Assembly (NCBI GenBank): GCA_003255065.1
Contig: QAOA01000121.1
Coordinates: forward strand, 844,728 to 908,727
Direction: 5' to 3'
Length of the DNA: 64,000 nt
Source: Cercis canadensis
Taxonomy: Eukaryota > Streptophyta > Magnoliopsida > Fabales > Fabaceae
Numbering within the stretch: the first letter of the stretch is position 1; each line of letters opens with the position of its first letter. The translations under genes and the position numbers were made by a program. Of the stretch, positions 11,312-22,546 are shown piece after piece. The notes beneath the pieces were generated by a model that was not told the origin of the DNA, ran no database searches, and saw only the letters and a list, made by a program, of their open reading frames with translations.

Positions 11312-12030
11312 AGTACTAGCCGCTCTCGGTATTAAATTGCGATTTCAAAATTGAATAATGCTAATTGCACCATTCTTAGATGCTTAAACCGTCACACTTA
11401 CACATATTTGTATACCGGTTTTTAGATTCAAATGAAGTGACTTATATAGTTTCACAAACTTACACATTGAAAATAATACTAACTATTTCTTAATTTACAA
11501 CGACACTAAAATCACGTTATAGGTCTCATTGAATTTCACCTAAAACCTCACCCAAAATGAGTGGGAATAGCAAAGCTCTCACCTTAGATTTTATTAACTT
11601 GGGTATGTGTTGTGTATATTTCTTATAATACATTGACTCCTATAATATTTTTGCTTAAAAAACTAACAATACTTGTGTTGAGTTGAAGGTCAGAGAGATC
11701 TCAAGGTCGAGGTTTGCATTGCACAAGTAACGGAAAAGAACTAAAGGGTCGGGTTAAAATATCTGAACTCTAAAGATTAAGTTAGAACGGTCTAATCTCT
11801 GAAGTATAATTAATGAAGGGAGAGTTGAAAGTCTCTATATATATTACAAAGAATTATTTATAGAGGAGAGCTGAGAAATATGATGATAATATGAGTGTTG
11901 GTTGTAGTGGATTGGGCTCTTGGACAAATCGGCCTTTAGCCGTAAGGGGCCTGATTTGTAAATAGGTGTATCTACAAACAATTATCGCAGCGAGTACGAC
12001 TACAACGGTGAATTGAAAATGAAATATGAT
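11312..12030. other. Spacer upstream of the hydrolase gene
   Basis: No gene is seen. This should contain the promoter of the hydrolase at 12215. A TATA-like TATATATATT is present near 11837, but its distance from the start codon (about 375 bp) makes the assignment weak. Confidence 0.4.
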
Positions 12031-12037
12031 TAAATTC

Positions 12038-12098
12038 ACCGCTTTTCTCTCTATCACAAACATAACAACCGCTTTTCTCTCTATCACAAGACATAACA
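12038..12098. repeat. Two tandem copies of a 30-bp unit in the 5' region of the hydrolase
   Basis: ACCGCTTTTCTCTCTATCAC followed by an AACATAACA-like tail occurs at 12038 and again at 12068. It lies in the probable 5'UTR or promoter. A GA microsatellite (about 12187-12214) directly precedes the start codon. Confidence 0.85.
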
Positions 12099-12182
12099 AC
12101 CCAGCACCATACCCCGACCCCGCATTCCCTCCTACAATAAAAACACGTTCAAACGCTCTTACTTCTGAGCTTCACTACTCAC

Positions 12183-12214
<32 letters not shown>

Positions 12215-12218
<4 letters not shown>

Positions 12219-14656
12219 TGAACCTGGTGGAAGCACTGAGGCCATTATTGCATGGGCTAATGAAAATGGCGGGGGTGAGACCCTACACGGTGGAGATAGA
12301 GCCGGGGACGGTGATGAGCTTCTGGGTGCCTTCGGAAACCATCACAAAGCCCAAAAAGCGCCACGAAAAGCCCAAACTCATTGCCAAACCGAGCAAGCCT
12401 GTGGTGGTTCTAGTCCACGGTTTCGCCGCTGAAGGAATTGTGACATGGCAGTTCCAGGTTGGCGCTTTAACCAAGAAATACGCAGTTTACGTGCCGGACC
12501 TGCACTTCTTCGGCTGTTCCATCACGGATAAACCGGACCGGTCACCAACCTTTCAAGCGGAGTGTTTGGCTACGGGGTTAAGGAAGCTCGGGGTGGAGAG
12601 ATGCATCATGGTTGGGTTCAGCTATGGTGGGACGGTGGCGTTTAAGATGGCTGAGCTGTACCCTGAGTTGGTCCAAGCCATGGTGATCTCTGGCTCTGTA
12701 GTGGCTATGACTGACTCGTTCATTGCGAGTGCAATGAACGAGCTTGGGTTCTCTTCGTCTTCGGAGTTCTTATTGCCTACGTCTGTTAAGGGGCTTACGG
12801 CCCTTTTTTCTGTGGCTATTTACAAAAAACTCTGGTTACCGTACCGTTTACGCAAAGACTATCTTCAGGTTTGCACCTTTTTTACCCTTCCAATTTTTGT
12901 ATATTTTTTTTTTGTTTATTTTTAGGGTTTGTTTGAAAGTTACTTTAGAGGAAAAAAAAAATGAGAGGAAATGAATAAAGCTCTCTTCTTCTTTATTTGG
13001 AATATTTATCTTAAAAAATGTGAGGAGACCGGTGGGTAAGATACAACTCTTACACTTATTTTTTGATCCATTTTCGTGTTCTTCCAAATTGAAGGTTTGG
13101 AGAAAAAATATGTTAAAATGACTATTATACCCCTTTAGAGAGAAAAAGAAATAAGTGTATTATATTATTTAATTTTACATTAAATATGTCTATTTTAATA
13201 AAAAAGAGTAAATAAGTAAAAATATTTTATAACAAGACTTTTCATTTCTTTTTTTTTTTGCTCATTTTAATCATCTAAACAAATGAGAAGAAAATCTCTC
13301 CATTTCTCTTCCCTTCTTTTCCCTCTCTTTCCTCTTATCTCGTTTCCTTTGCCCTCACTTTAAACTTCCAAACAGACATTTAGAGTACGCGAACTATTTA
13401 TTGTTTTTCTTTTTGGTGTACTCCTGTTATTTTAAAGATATTAGGGATTAGGTAGATCTTGCATGGAAACCTACCAAATTTTAATTGAACTAATTTAAAT
13501 TTTAATAGGACTTATTTAAATTTTTGGTTTAATTACAATTTTGGTCCTCCTATTTTAACAACTTGGACTTTTTGGTCATTCTTCTTTAAAAATGAACTAT
13601 TGAGTCTTTCTATATTTATAAAATGTACAATTTTGATAATTTTATCTTTAAGTTAAAATTCTTAGGTTTATTTCAAGGTATAAAATTATATGATTCATAA
13701 TCTCACTGTTCAGATTGAAAAGCTACTTCTTGTGAACCTCTCTACTAAATTTCAGTTTGATCTAATGGTAGGACTTAGCCCAAAATACCAAAATCAGAAG
13801 TTTTCATCTAACCAAAGATCTAGACGCACTCACAGTTAGATCGAGCTGAAATTTAGTAGAGAGGTTCACAAGACGTATCTATTCAATATGAACGGTGAGA
13901 TTATGAATCAGAGAATTTTACACCTTGAAATAAACTTAAGAATTTTAACTTAAAAATAAAAGGATCAAAATTATACATTTCATGAATATAAAGGGACTCA
14001 ATAGTTCATTTTTAAATATGGGGGATCAAAAAGTTCAAGTTGTTAAAAAAGGAGAACCAAAATTGCAATTAAGCTTAAATTTTTTATTCAACTCAAAATT
14101 TTCTATACTTCTATACTTAGATGCATGTGCAAACATCAATTCTCTAATATATATAGATATAGAGTTGACACTGAATTATATTTACCAAAATTAGCACTCA
14201 AATAATCGAGAAGTCAGAACATACCGCAAAGTCTACACACAATAGGGGAGAAAATTCTTCTCGTCCCCACAAAATCTCCAACGCTATCCCTGGTTGACGA
14301 CTATTAAGTACTATTTACAGTTTTTTCAATGTAAAACAAAATAGCTAGATTTCAAAGGTAAAATTCTTACCTAGTATTATGACCTCTTTGAGCAATTACA
14401 GGTGATGTTCACCAATAGGAAGGAAAGATCTGAGCTCTTAGAGGCCTTAGTCATCAGCAACAAAGACTTCACCATTCCAAGTTTTCCACAGGTAATATAC
14501 CCACTACTTTGGATATTTTAACTTCCTTTATCTTCATTCCATGCAGAACGTTTACCATTATGTTTAAATTTCTAACCTTGTTTTTCAGAGGATACATCTT
14601 TTATGGGGTGAGGATGATCAAATTTTCAAACTTGAGCTTGCGCAGAACATGAAAGA
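12215..14656 (+). CDS. Alpha/beta hydrolase-fold protein, exons 1-3 (3' end missing)
   Basis: Exon 1 is 12215-12868 (218 codons), exon 2 14402-14491 (30 codons) and exon 3 14589-14656. The Met at 12215 is chosen because the upstream in-frame part is a translated GA repeat. Exon 1 shows the oxyanion HG (residues 68-69 in LVHGFAAEG) and the nucleophile elbow GFSYGG with Ser136. Exon 3 shows the acidic residue in WGEDDQIF. The His would come from exon 4, present in the copy at 1774-1912 (GHLVHLE) but absent here because the sequence changes at the N at 14768. The full protein would be about 316 residues. It belongs to the plant MhpC/epoxide-hydrolase-like group; the substrate is unknown. There is no obvious transit peptide. 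Intron 1 is long (1.5 kb) and contains a foldback transposon. The gene may be intact in the plant and broken only by the contig join. Confidence 0.85.
13516..14085. mobile_element. Foldback Mutator-like MITE in hydrolase intron 1
   Basis: Nearly the whole of 13526-14074 is one imperfect inverted repeat. The left arm starts GGTTTAATTACAATTTTGGT, and the right arm read in reverse starts TTAATTGCAATTTTGGTTCC. Both arms extend about 250 bp to a short centre near 13800. It is flanked by TTAAATTTTT at 13516-13525 and 14075-14084, a 9-10 bp target duplication typical of Mutator-like elements. It carries no transposase. The homologous intron in the 1384-1912 copy lacks it. Confidence 0.82.
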
Positions 14657-14767
14657 GTATGTATACTGACCACTAAAACAATATATACTGAACAATTCTT
14701 AAGAAGAAAAAAAGATAAGTATTTGATAAATGCTGTCCACAATTGCTGAGTAGCTCAAAATGTTTTG

Positions 14768-15179
14768 NCACATATAAATAAGGTAAAAATAGAAAAAAAG
14801 ATTATTGTGAGTTTAGAGTAAAATCAACTTTTGATTTTGGTATCATCTTGAATATTTTAAAAAATTGAATCACCCAACATGAGTCACATCCTCAAATTAT
14901 TATCGAATTTTGAAATTAACAAGATCAAAAGAAAATATTATATATATTTTTACATATTTCTTGCATATTAACTATTTGAATATATATTGAGTGAATTAAT
15001 TTTTTGAAATTTTAAAAATAATACTAAAATTAAAAATTTATTTTGTTTTAAACTCTTAATAAAAATATTTTTCTGTTTTTCCCTCACACTTATATAATTG
15101 AGGTACGATAACAACTTGGTGATGTCCTCACTCTTGCATGGACTTGAATGAAAGTAAAAAATCTTTTTGTCTTGTCACT
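14768..15179. other. Sequence after contig join; no gene seen
   Basis: An N at 14768 interrupts hydrolase intron 3, and unrelated AT-rich DNA follows. Nothing coding was supported. Confidence 0.5.
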
Positions 15180-15309
15180 GTTAACTCTTAGCTTTCAACG
15201 TATTAATGTTGGTGGACCATACTAGAAATTATTGTTAGTTTGCCGTTAACTTCCAGCTTTCAACGTATTAATGTTGGTGGACCATACTAGAAATTATTGT
15301 TATTTTGCT
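15180..15309. repeat. Two tandem copies of a 65-bp unit
   Basis: GTTAACT..AGCTTTCAACG and the following GGTGGACCATACTAG occur at 15180-15244 and 15245-15309 with only a few changes. A possible small exon follows at about 15362-15423: an acceptor after CTCCTTTAG and a donor CAG|GTAGAG bracket a short hydrophobic reading frame. The frame is too short to assign. Confidence 0.8.
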
Positions 15310-16253
15310 TTCGCTTCAGTGGTAAGTAATCACATTTTTCTTCTTAACTTTTCTCCTTTAGCTGAGGCCGGAGGCATCGGTGGTGTGATTGTTGCATCAA
15401 TAATAGTACTAGTACAAAAACAGGTAGAGGCTCTTTAATATATGATAGGATCAAAATCTTCTCAAGCGAGGGTGTTAATATTATAGTTTAGGGAGATATT
15501 ATATTTTATTAATATTTTATTTTATTTAATGTTTAAATATAATAAAGATTAAATTATTCTTATTTAATATGCAAATTTTTTAAAATTAATTAATAATAAT
15601 ATTCTCTTTTTAACTTTTATTAATTATAGTTTTATTTTTTTATAAAATTATTTTCAATCTCAATCTTTATAATTACTATTAATATTCCTTGGTCTTGTCC
15701 AAATTGTAACAATTATCTCCAACCTCATACTTTATCAATGTACTATACTACTATTAGCATATTGGCAAGTTAGTATCTCAAAATTTTGAGATGTCCTCAA
15801 TAGTATTAGAATTTCTAATAGTAATTAATATAGTGCTAATAAAGATTGACTTAATTGGTAGATTTGAATTGTATTGCCAAATATATCTATTTTAAATTCT
15901 ACTTATAATATTAATTCTACTTATAATAGGAGCAAAGAATATTGATAATAATTATTAACAATGAGATTAGATATAATTGTAGAAAAATATAAAGCCACAA
16001 TTATTTGGAAAAGAATATTATGATTAATCAATTTTAAAATCTTTTCATATTAAATGAGGGTAATTTAGTCTATATAATATTTAAACATTAAATATAATGT
16101 GGTATTAGCAAGATAGATTGTGAAAATAATGACTCCATAATTTTAATATCTTTGACTGAGATATATACCAAAAGTGGTAATATACTAAGAGGTTGGTATC
16201 CTATCTCACCCATATGGAACAACTTGCAACCAATAAGGTGATGGGTCAACTTT
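15310..16253. repeat. Dispersed repeat block, copy 1
   Basis: AT-rich sequence with partial copies elsewhere. 15735-15840 matches 21977-22080, and 15945-16253 matches the DNA around 46250-46290 and 46631-46919. It forms the flank of the SINE at 16261 in all three places, so it is part of a larger duplicated block. No gene is seen. Confidence 0.65.
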
Positions 16254-16260
16254 TGAAGAT

Positions 16261-16480
16261 GGTTAGGTTTTTTTTTTTTTTTTCTTCTTCTTGTACATGA
16301 AAGTTTGGGGTGAGAGAATGTTATCTCATTCTAAAGCCATAGCATGCCACATCATTAGTTAAGACTTACAATTGCACTTATAGATTGTCTACTAAAAGAG
16401 GACTACTAGCAATAAAATTTGGACTTAGGCCTTATAAGCATAGTGCTTCGATCCTTGCCACTTGAACTAACCCCCATTAG
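16261..16480 (-). mobile_element. tRNA-derived SINE, copy 1
   Basis: On the minus strand the element starts with a tRNA-like head (TTAGTTCAAGTGGCAAGG, A-box-like), has a B-box-like segment about 40 bp later, and ends in a long A tail (the T run at 16266-16283 on the plus strand). The flanks TGAAGAT at 16254-16260 and 16481-16487 form a 7-bp target duplication. The same SINE is present at 21358-21570 and 46927-47138 with the same flanking DNA, so these are copies of one insertion event, not three. Confidence 0.68.
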
Positions 16481-16487
16481 TGAAGAT

Positions 16488-16820
16488 TATCACATTTAGC
16501 AATAAAAATTAAGACATGTCTCCAATTTCTCTTTGATTAAAATTTCTACGTAAATGATTTCAGCTAAACACTTTTTAATTTGAGTAAATTATATTAATAT
16601 TCCATGGAATCTGAGAACCTACAAGTATATCACCTCTAGTTTAAAATTATAAAGCAACTTTCTCTTTGTTAAAAAAATTAATATACTTACAATATTAACT
16701 TTTGATGTAACTGATACCTAATTTTTTTAAAAAAGAGTAAAAAACATATGTGGAAATAAGGGCAGCTAGGGTTTGAGAGAGAAGCTCTCCCTTATCTCTA
16801 AAAACTCACCCTCCTCTGCA

Positions 16821-16859
<39 letters not shown>

Positions 16860-17264
16860 TCATGAATTTTTAATTAATGACAAGTATGAAGCTTGGGCAT
16901 GGTTCATTTAAAAGGTAACGCCAAAATTTAGGGTCGAATTTGTTTGATTAATTAAACAAATAAATTTGTCACAATTTTAATTATGAGTTTGTCCAAATAG
17001 CTCAATCCATTTAAACCTCTAATAGGGAAGCAAAAATCATAGTTATGTTACTTATACGGCACAATTCTTGCCAACCATCTTCTAATTTTAACTGGACCCA
17101 ATCAATTTTTTTTTGAATAGCCCATATTCAATTAGGACTTCCTGTGGTAAGGAATGATATAAAATTGTGATGTATGTCTAGCATTCTTCAAAATGATTAA
17201 CTAGATAGTAAACAGAGTAGCGAAAAAAAAAAAAAAGCAATAACATAGTTCATAGCAATATTAC
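16488..17264. other. Repeat flank with a TA microsatellite
   Basis: This continues the dispersed block to about 16650, then is unique AT-rich DNA with a (TA)n run at 16826-16858. No gene is seen. Confidence 0.5.
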
Positions 17265-17735
17265 CATAAACAATAGAGCCACTCTCCTATAATCAGTGTT
17301 AAAGTACTGATCATATTCAAACAAATTTTCTTTTGGCCAAAGTGTTCCAGCAAGTTGGCCAACAATTTTGCAATGTATTTCTTGAGCAAAACTAGTTCCT
17401 GTTGCAGGCTTTGGATACATTTAATAGTCACAGTCAGGCCTCAGATTGTTATTTTTTCATGTAGTTTCACATTGCATATTAAAGAGCAATGATTACTATA
17501 GAATAAGCATCGCATAATGCAAATGTTTTCACTTACCAACAAAGCTTAGCTAGGCCATTTGGACATAAAGGAAAGATTCTCAAAATGTTGACGATTACTA
17601 TATATTGAATATTTGATTACGGATAACAAAGCCAACCTCAGCTGTTGCAGTTCCAGCTTCCTTTTTACACAACAAGAGATGATAGAAGTTTTGCATCTCT
17701 ATTTTGTCCATGACATGCCCTTCAATTTTGGATTT
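17265..17735 (-). pseudogene. Two exon-like segments of an unrecognised minus-strand gene
   Basis: Two short minus-strand segments read as convincing protein with plausible splice sites. The upstream one runs from about 17735 to 17637, contains VMDKIEMQNFYHLLLCKKEA, and ends at a donor GAG|GTTGGC. The second is 17420-17265 (52 codons), contains EIHCKIVGQLAGTLWPKE then EYDQYFNTDYRRVALLFM, and ends at ATG|GTAATA. A stop lies just before the Met at 17420, so that segment either starts there or uses an acceptor inside it. I do not recognise the family. No further exons were found nearby, so a relic cut off by the copia insertion at 17923 is likely. Confidence 0.38.
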
Positions 17736-17922
17736 GAAAACTTAATTTACGCTAGCTAGAAAATGTTTCCATAAAACATTAGGCATGTAGACAGTTGAAA
17801 TAACTTAGATGTTTGTACATAACATTCATATTGCTTGCTATATTACAAATACCTTTCTAAGTAATGCTAATTACTTTAGACATAATTACATTAATTAATG
17901 GTACATTTGCAATATTTATCCT

Positions 17923-18105
17923 TGATAGAACTACTGTTATTCAAGGCAGCCAATAAAATTTAAAATTCAAAATGTTGTTACATAGATAGATACAGATTAG
18001 GTTTATCTTTATTGTTTCCAAATACACTTGGACTCTTGTATTACTTATACGTACACTTTCCAAAATGAAACTAAGTTCATTTTCTTCCATTTCCTTGCTT
18101 CTTTA
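17923..18105 (+). repeat. 5' LTR of copia copy A
   Basis: It starts TGATAGAACT, as do the LTRs of copies B (39504) and C (52649), and ends directly before the primer-binding site at 18106. It is clearly diverged from those LTRs, consistent with an old element. Confidence 0.68.
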
Positions 18106-18117
18106 TGGTATTAGAGC
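18106..18117 (+). promoter_or_regulatory. Primer-binding site of copia copy A
   Basis: TGGTATTAGAGC, one base off the usual initiator-tRNA-Met complement, sits directly after the LTR. Confidence 0.8.
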
Positions 18118-18139
18118 TAATCGCTCAACAACACCCTTA

Positions 18140-21100
18140 TCATGGCTGTCAATACCAAATCCTCTTCCTCATTTCCCAACATCATTGTTAATTCATCCAC
18201 CCATTAACCCACCACCACCCTTTTTTCCTTTACGTCTTCCCATCTATCAAACTTAATCAAAACAACTATCCCACATGGAGAATTCTTGTTGATGCCCTCC
18301 TTCATGGGCACAATCTTATGCCATTCTTAGATGGCACAAAACTATGTCCTCCCCCACCATCACCACTAATGGTGCTCCCCTTCTTAATCATGAATTTAAT
18401 CTCTGGACGCATCAAGATAAATTTCTCTTGCACGCCATTACTGCTTCCTTGGAAATCAATGTTCTCACTCTTCTTGGTCACCCCCAACACTTCCAAAGAG
18501 GCTTGGAATCATCTCAAGACTCTCTTTGCAAATAAATTCAGAGCTCGGTTAAAGTCTCTCAAGGAAAAACTGTCTACCACCACACGTGGTTCTCATTCTA
18601 TTCACATGTATCTTCAACAAATGAAAAATCTTGCTGATGAAATTGTTCTCACCTCTCAACCTGTTGATGACCTAAATCTCTTATCTATAGTTTAAATGGG
18701 CTTGGTCCTGACTTCAAGGAAATAACCGGCCCCTTTAGAGTGAGAGAGACACCTATTACCTTCTTGGAACTCAGGGACAAACTTGTTGACTTTGAGACCT
18801 ATATGACCAAGTCAGAGAGTTCTAGTCCTGCCGACCCTCTAATTGCCAACATTGCCTCCAAGAACTCTTCCCACTCCTTCAAAAAAAGCCAACCATCTAC
18901 CAAACCTTTACTTCCTACGCCCAACTCTCCTGGATCCTCTCCCTCCATCATCTGTCAATTATGAAACAAACCTGGTCACCCTGCCAATCGCTGCTACAAA
19001 TTTTTCCCTCATCTTCTCCCTAACTAAAAATCACCAGAGGCTAATTTCTCCACCATCCAGTCTGCCCTCAATCCTTACACTTGGCTCCTTGATACTAGTG
19101 CTTCCCATCATGTCACCAATGACTCCACCAATCTTCACAACACATAAAACTATCAAGGCAATGATCACATGCTTATCGGCAATGGCCAAGGTTTGTCCAT
19201 ATCTCATCTTGGATCTTTTACCTTGCACACTCCCTCTTCTTCATTCAAACTTCATCATGCTTATTGTGTTCCCAAAATGAAACACAACCTTATTTCTGTC
19301 TCTCAATTCTGTGCCTCTAATCACGTTTCTATTGAATTCTCACTCACTTCATTTTTTGAGAAGGATCTGACTACGGGGGCGTCACTCCTTCAAGGCCCGA
19401 GTAAAAACAACACCTACTCCATTCCAGCTTTGGTCTCTTGGTCTTCCTCTTCACCACACACCCTCACTATTGAAAGTCACCCTTCATCCACCTCTGCTTT
19501 ATGGCATCACAGATTTGGCCATTCCCATTCTCAGATCATGCATCATCTTGCTGCTCATCATAAACTCCCCATCAAACATGATCTTCATGACTATGCATCT
19601 TGCTCCATTAACAAGAGTCGCCGTCTTTCTTTTTCAACTTCTAGTCTTAGAACTATTAGGCCTTTAGAATGTCTTTTTGCTAATGTATGGGGTCCTTCCC
19701 CACATGTTTCCATTGATCAATTTAAGTATTATGTTATTTTTGTTGATCACTTTACTAAATATTCTTGGTTATATCCTCTTAAGAACAAATTTGATGTGTT
19801 TTAAGTTTTTGTTCAATTTAAGCGACTTGTTGAATCCTTTTTTTAATCAATCCATCATTTCATTTCACTCTGATTTTTTTTTGCCAAACATGGAATTTCT
19901 TTTTTCACCACTCCTCCTTACACTCATGAGACGAATGGTCTTACAGAAAGAAAGCATCGTCATATTGTCGAAACAAGACTCTCTCTCTTGCACCATGCGT
20001 CTCTCCTTATCCAATTTTGGACTCATGCATTTCAAACAACAAATTACCTAATTAATCTTCTACCTACTCTAGTTCTCAAAATGAACTCGCTCTACCAATA
20101 ACTCTTTAATCAAGCACCCATCTATTCCAATTTTAAGGCTTTTGGATGTCTTTCCTATCCTTGGTTAAGACCCTATTCGGCCAATAAGCTTTAATCTTGC
20201 TCCAAACCATGCATTTTTCTAGGTTATTACACCAATCACCATCCATTCATTTGTTATGACTCTTATCATAATAAAACTTACATTTCCCGTCATGTCAAAT
20301 TTGTGGAAAATATTTTTCCCTTTCATACTAAAACCAGTCCCCCTTTCCCTTCCCCTCCACCTCTTGATCTCATTCCTGTAACCTACTACCCCGTGTCCAT
20401 CTCTCACTCTAAATCTTTCACATAGAGTCCTCTCAACCACTTCCTTTCTCATCTAACCCACCTTTATCCACTACTTCTCCCTCTTTGGACTCCTTGTTGT
20501 CCCCATCTTTTCCTCCCTCATCCCCTTCCACTTGTTCCCATACTTCTCATACTACTTCTCCCTCCTATGAACCACTTCCCCATCAAATACTACTTACTAC
20601 CTCTAATTCACTCATCCCTTCCCCTCCCCTATCTAATGCCTATATACCTATCTCATTTTCCTCTCCCAACCCAATTACCCAATCAAACACAAACACAAAC
20701 ACAAACACAAACACTCTTCCTATCTTATCTTCTTCCTCTTCACTCTCACTTACCCAATCAAACACAAACAATCCTAATCTATATGTCTCACTCCCTTTTC
20801 CCTCCAATATCATTTCTTCCTCACCTACCCACTCAAACACAAACACACCTAACCTATACGTTGCCCTCCCCTTTCCTTCCAATGTTACTTCTTTTTCCCC
20901 TAACCCTAATTCCTCTCTAGTTCCCTATCATGCCGCCTATACACACTCCTATCACAACAAAATTGTCACTTGCTCCTAAAACAATGTCTTTAAACCTAAA
21001 AAACCATTCAACTATCAAGTAACCTAACACCCTCTTAACCCTAGCCTTGAACCCACTTGCCTCACCTAAGCTCTCACCTCTTATGACTGGTGTATGGCTA

Positions 21101-21285
21101 TGTCTCAAGAATTTGATGCCTTAATGCAAAATGGCACGTGGTCTCTAGTTCATCCCCTTCCCAATGCTCACATCATTGGTTGTAAATGGGTTTACCAAGT
21201 TAAGAGAAAACTCAATTGCTCTATTGATCATTACAAGGCTTGCCTTGTCGTCAAAGGTTACTCTCAGCGTCCTTGTCTTAACTAA
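18140..21285 (+). pseudogene. Copia copy A, decayed gag-pol, 3' truncated
   Basis: Plus-strand fragments in several frames encode: gag (from about 18260, with TPITFLELRDKLVDFETY near 18750); a zinc knuckle whose second Cys is replaced by a stop near 18961; protease with DTSASHH near 19092 instead of the usual DTGASHH; pre-integrase (LWHHRFGH near 19500); integrase core start (VWGPSPHVSIDQFKYY near 19685); a proline/threonine-rich linker with an ACAAAC microsatellite near 20690; and the first part of reverse transcriptase (IIGCKWVYQVKRK near 21170). The element stops at about 21285, where it joins another copy of the dispersed repeat block. Multiple stops and frameshifts show it is dead. Confidence 0.85.
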
Positions 21286-22150
21286 GAGGTTGGTATCCTA
21301 TCACACCCATATGGAACAACTTGCAACCAATAGGGTGAAGGATCAACTTTTGAAGATGGATAGTTTTTTTTTTCTTCTTCTTGTACATTAAAGCTTAGGG
21401 TGAGAGAAGGTTATCTCATTCTAAAGAAATAGCATGCCACATCATCAGTTAAGACTTATAATTGCACTTATAGATTTTTTACCAAAAGAAGACTACTAAC
21501 AATAAAATTTGAACTTAAACCTTATAAGCGTAATGCTTCAATCATTGTCAATTGAACTAACCCCCATTAGCGAAGATTATCACATTTAGCAATAAAAATT
21601 AAGACGTGTCTCCAATTTCTCTTTGATTAAAATTTCTACGTAAATGATTTCTGCTAAACACTTTTTAATTTGAGTAAATTATATTAATATTCCATGGAAT
21701 CTGAGAACCTACAAGTATAACACCTCTAGTTTAAAATTATACAGAAATGTTAATGGCCCTAGTTTGGTGTGTGTAGGATAATGATACAGATGAGGGCTCT
21801 GTTTGTGGCCAATTCATGATGATTGGATATCCGTACAAGAATATATGTGAGTTAGGGTTGAGTGTGATGGGTTGAGAGATATCTGTACAACTTTGGAACT
21901 TAGTTATGCCTGGAATATGTAGACTGAATTTGGGACTATGTTTTTTGTATTTATTTGACAGTTCACATGCTTTACCAGTGTACTATACTACTATTAGCAT
22001 ATTGGCAAGTTAGTCTCAAAATTTTGAGATGTCCTCAATAGTTTTAGCATTTCTAATAGTAATTAATATAGTGCTAATAAGGATTGACTTAAATTGTAGA
22101 TTTGAATTGCGTCGATAAAAATATCTTAGTTCAAACTCTACTTATAATAT
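21286..22150. repeat. Dispersed repeat block, copy 2
   Basis: This matches the DNA around 16185-16660 and, further on, 15735-15860, but in a rearranged order. It includes SINE copy 2. Its sharp join to copia copy A at 21285 marks a deletion or ectopic recombination breakpoint. Confidence 0.7.
21358..21570 (-). mobile_element. tRNA-derived SINE, copy 2
   Basis: Same SINE and same insertion site as the one at 16261-16480. The flanks are TGAAGAT (21351-21357) and CGAAGAT (21571-21577). The A tail is shorter. Confidence 0.65.
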
Positions 22151-22546
22151 TAATTTATAGGTATTAATTAATTGTGTAACAACTTGCTTTGAAATTAAAT
22201 TAATCAATCTATCTCCTAAATATTTTTGTTACCAAGAAGTAATAATAATATTGTAAAGTGAGATTTTTTTGAGATATCCTCAAGATATCAGTGTACATTA
22301 TTAGAAATATTTAGAGTAATATAACGCTTATTAGTATATTAGGGGATTCTATCCTACCATACACATATAGGTAGGCTTATTGACCTCGATATTTCAATTT
22401 GACAACTTATTTACACAACTATTACACTTTCTAACTTGTTTACCTAAATATTACAGTTTTTAAAAAGTTAAAAATTAAAAAAAAAAAAAAAACAAAACAT
22501 GCAAATTAGGGCCCACGGGACACGCCAACTGTTAATTGGCGTGTTC
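22151..22546. other. Spacer before copia copy B
   Basis: No gene is seen. There is an A-run near 22478-22494. A short perfect hairpin ACACGCCAA / TTGGCGTGT with a 7-base loop sits at about 22521-22545, right at the 5' breakpoint of copia copy B. Confidence 0.5.

Noticed and set aside
12026..12214. N-terminal extension of the hydrolase from the upstream in-frame Met
   Set aside because: It translates a 30-bp tandem repeat and a GA microsatellite; the Met at 12215 gives a family-like start.
10154..14656. Biosynthetic gene cluster linking OSC, hydrolase and transporter
   Set aside because: The hydrolase and transporter are separated from the OSC copies by over 25 kb of transposons, no P450, acyltransferase or glycosyltransferase is present, and the transporter is truncated.
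20640..20882. Minus-strand frame rich in Val/Phe across copia copy A
   Set aside because: It is the antisense of an ACAAAC microsatellite within the copia linker.
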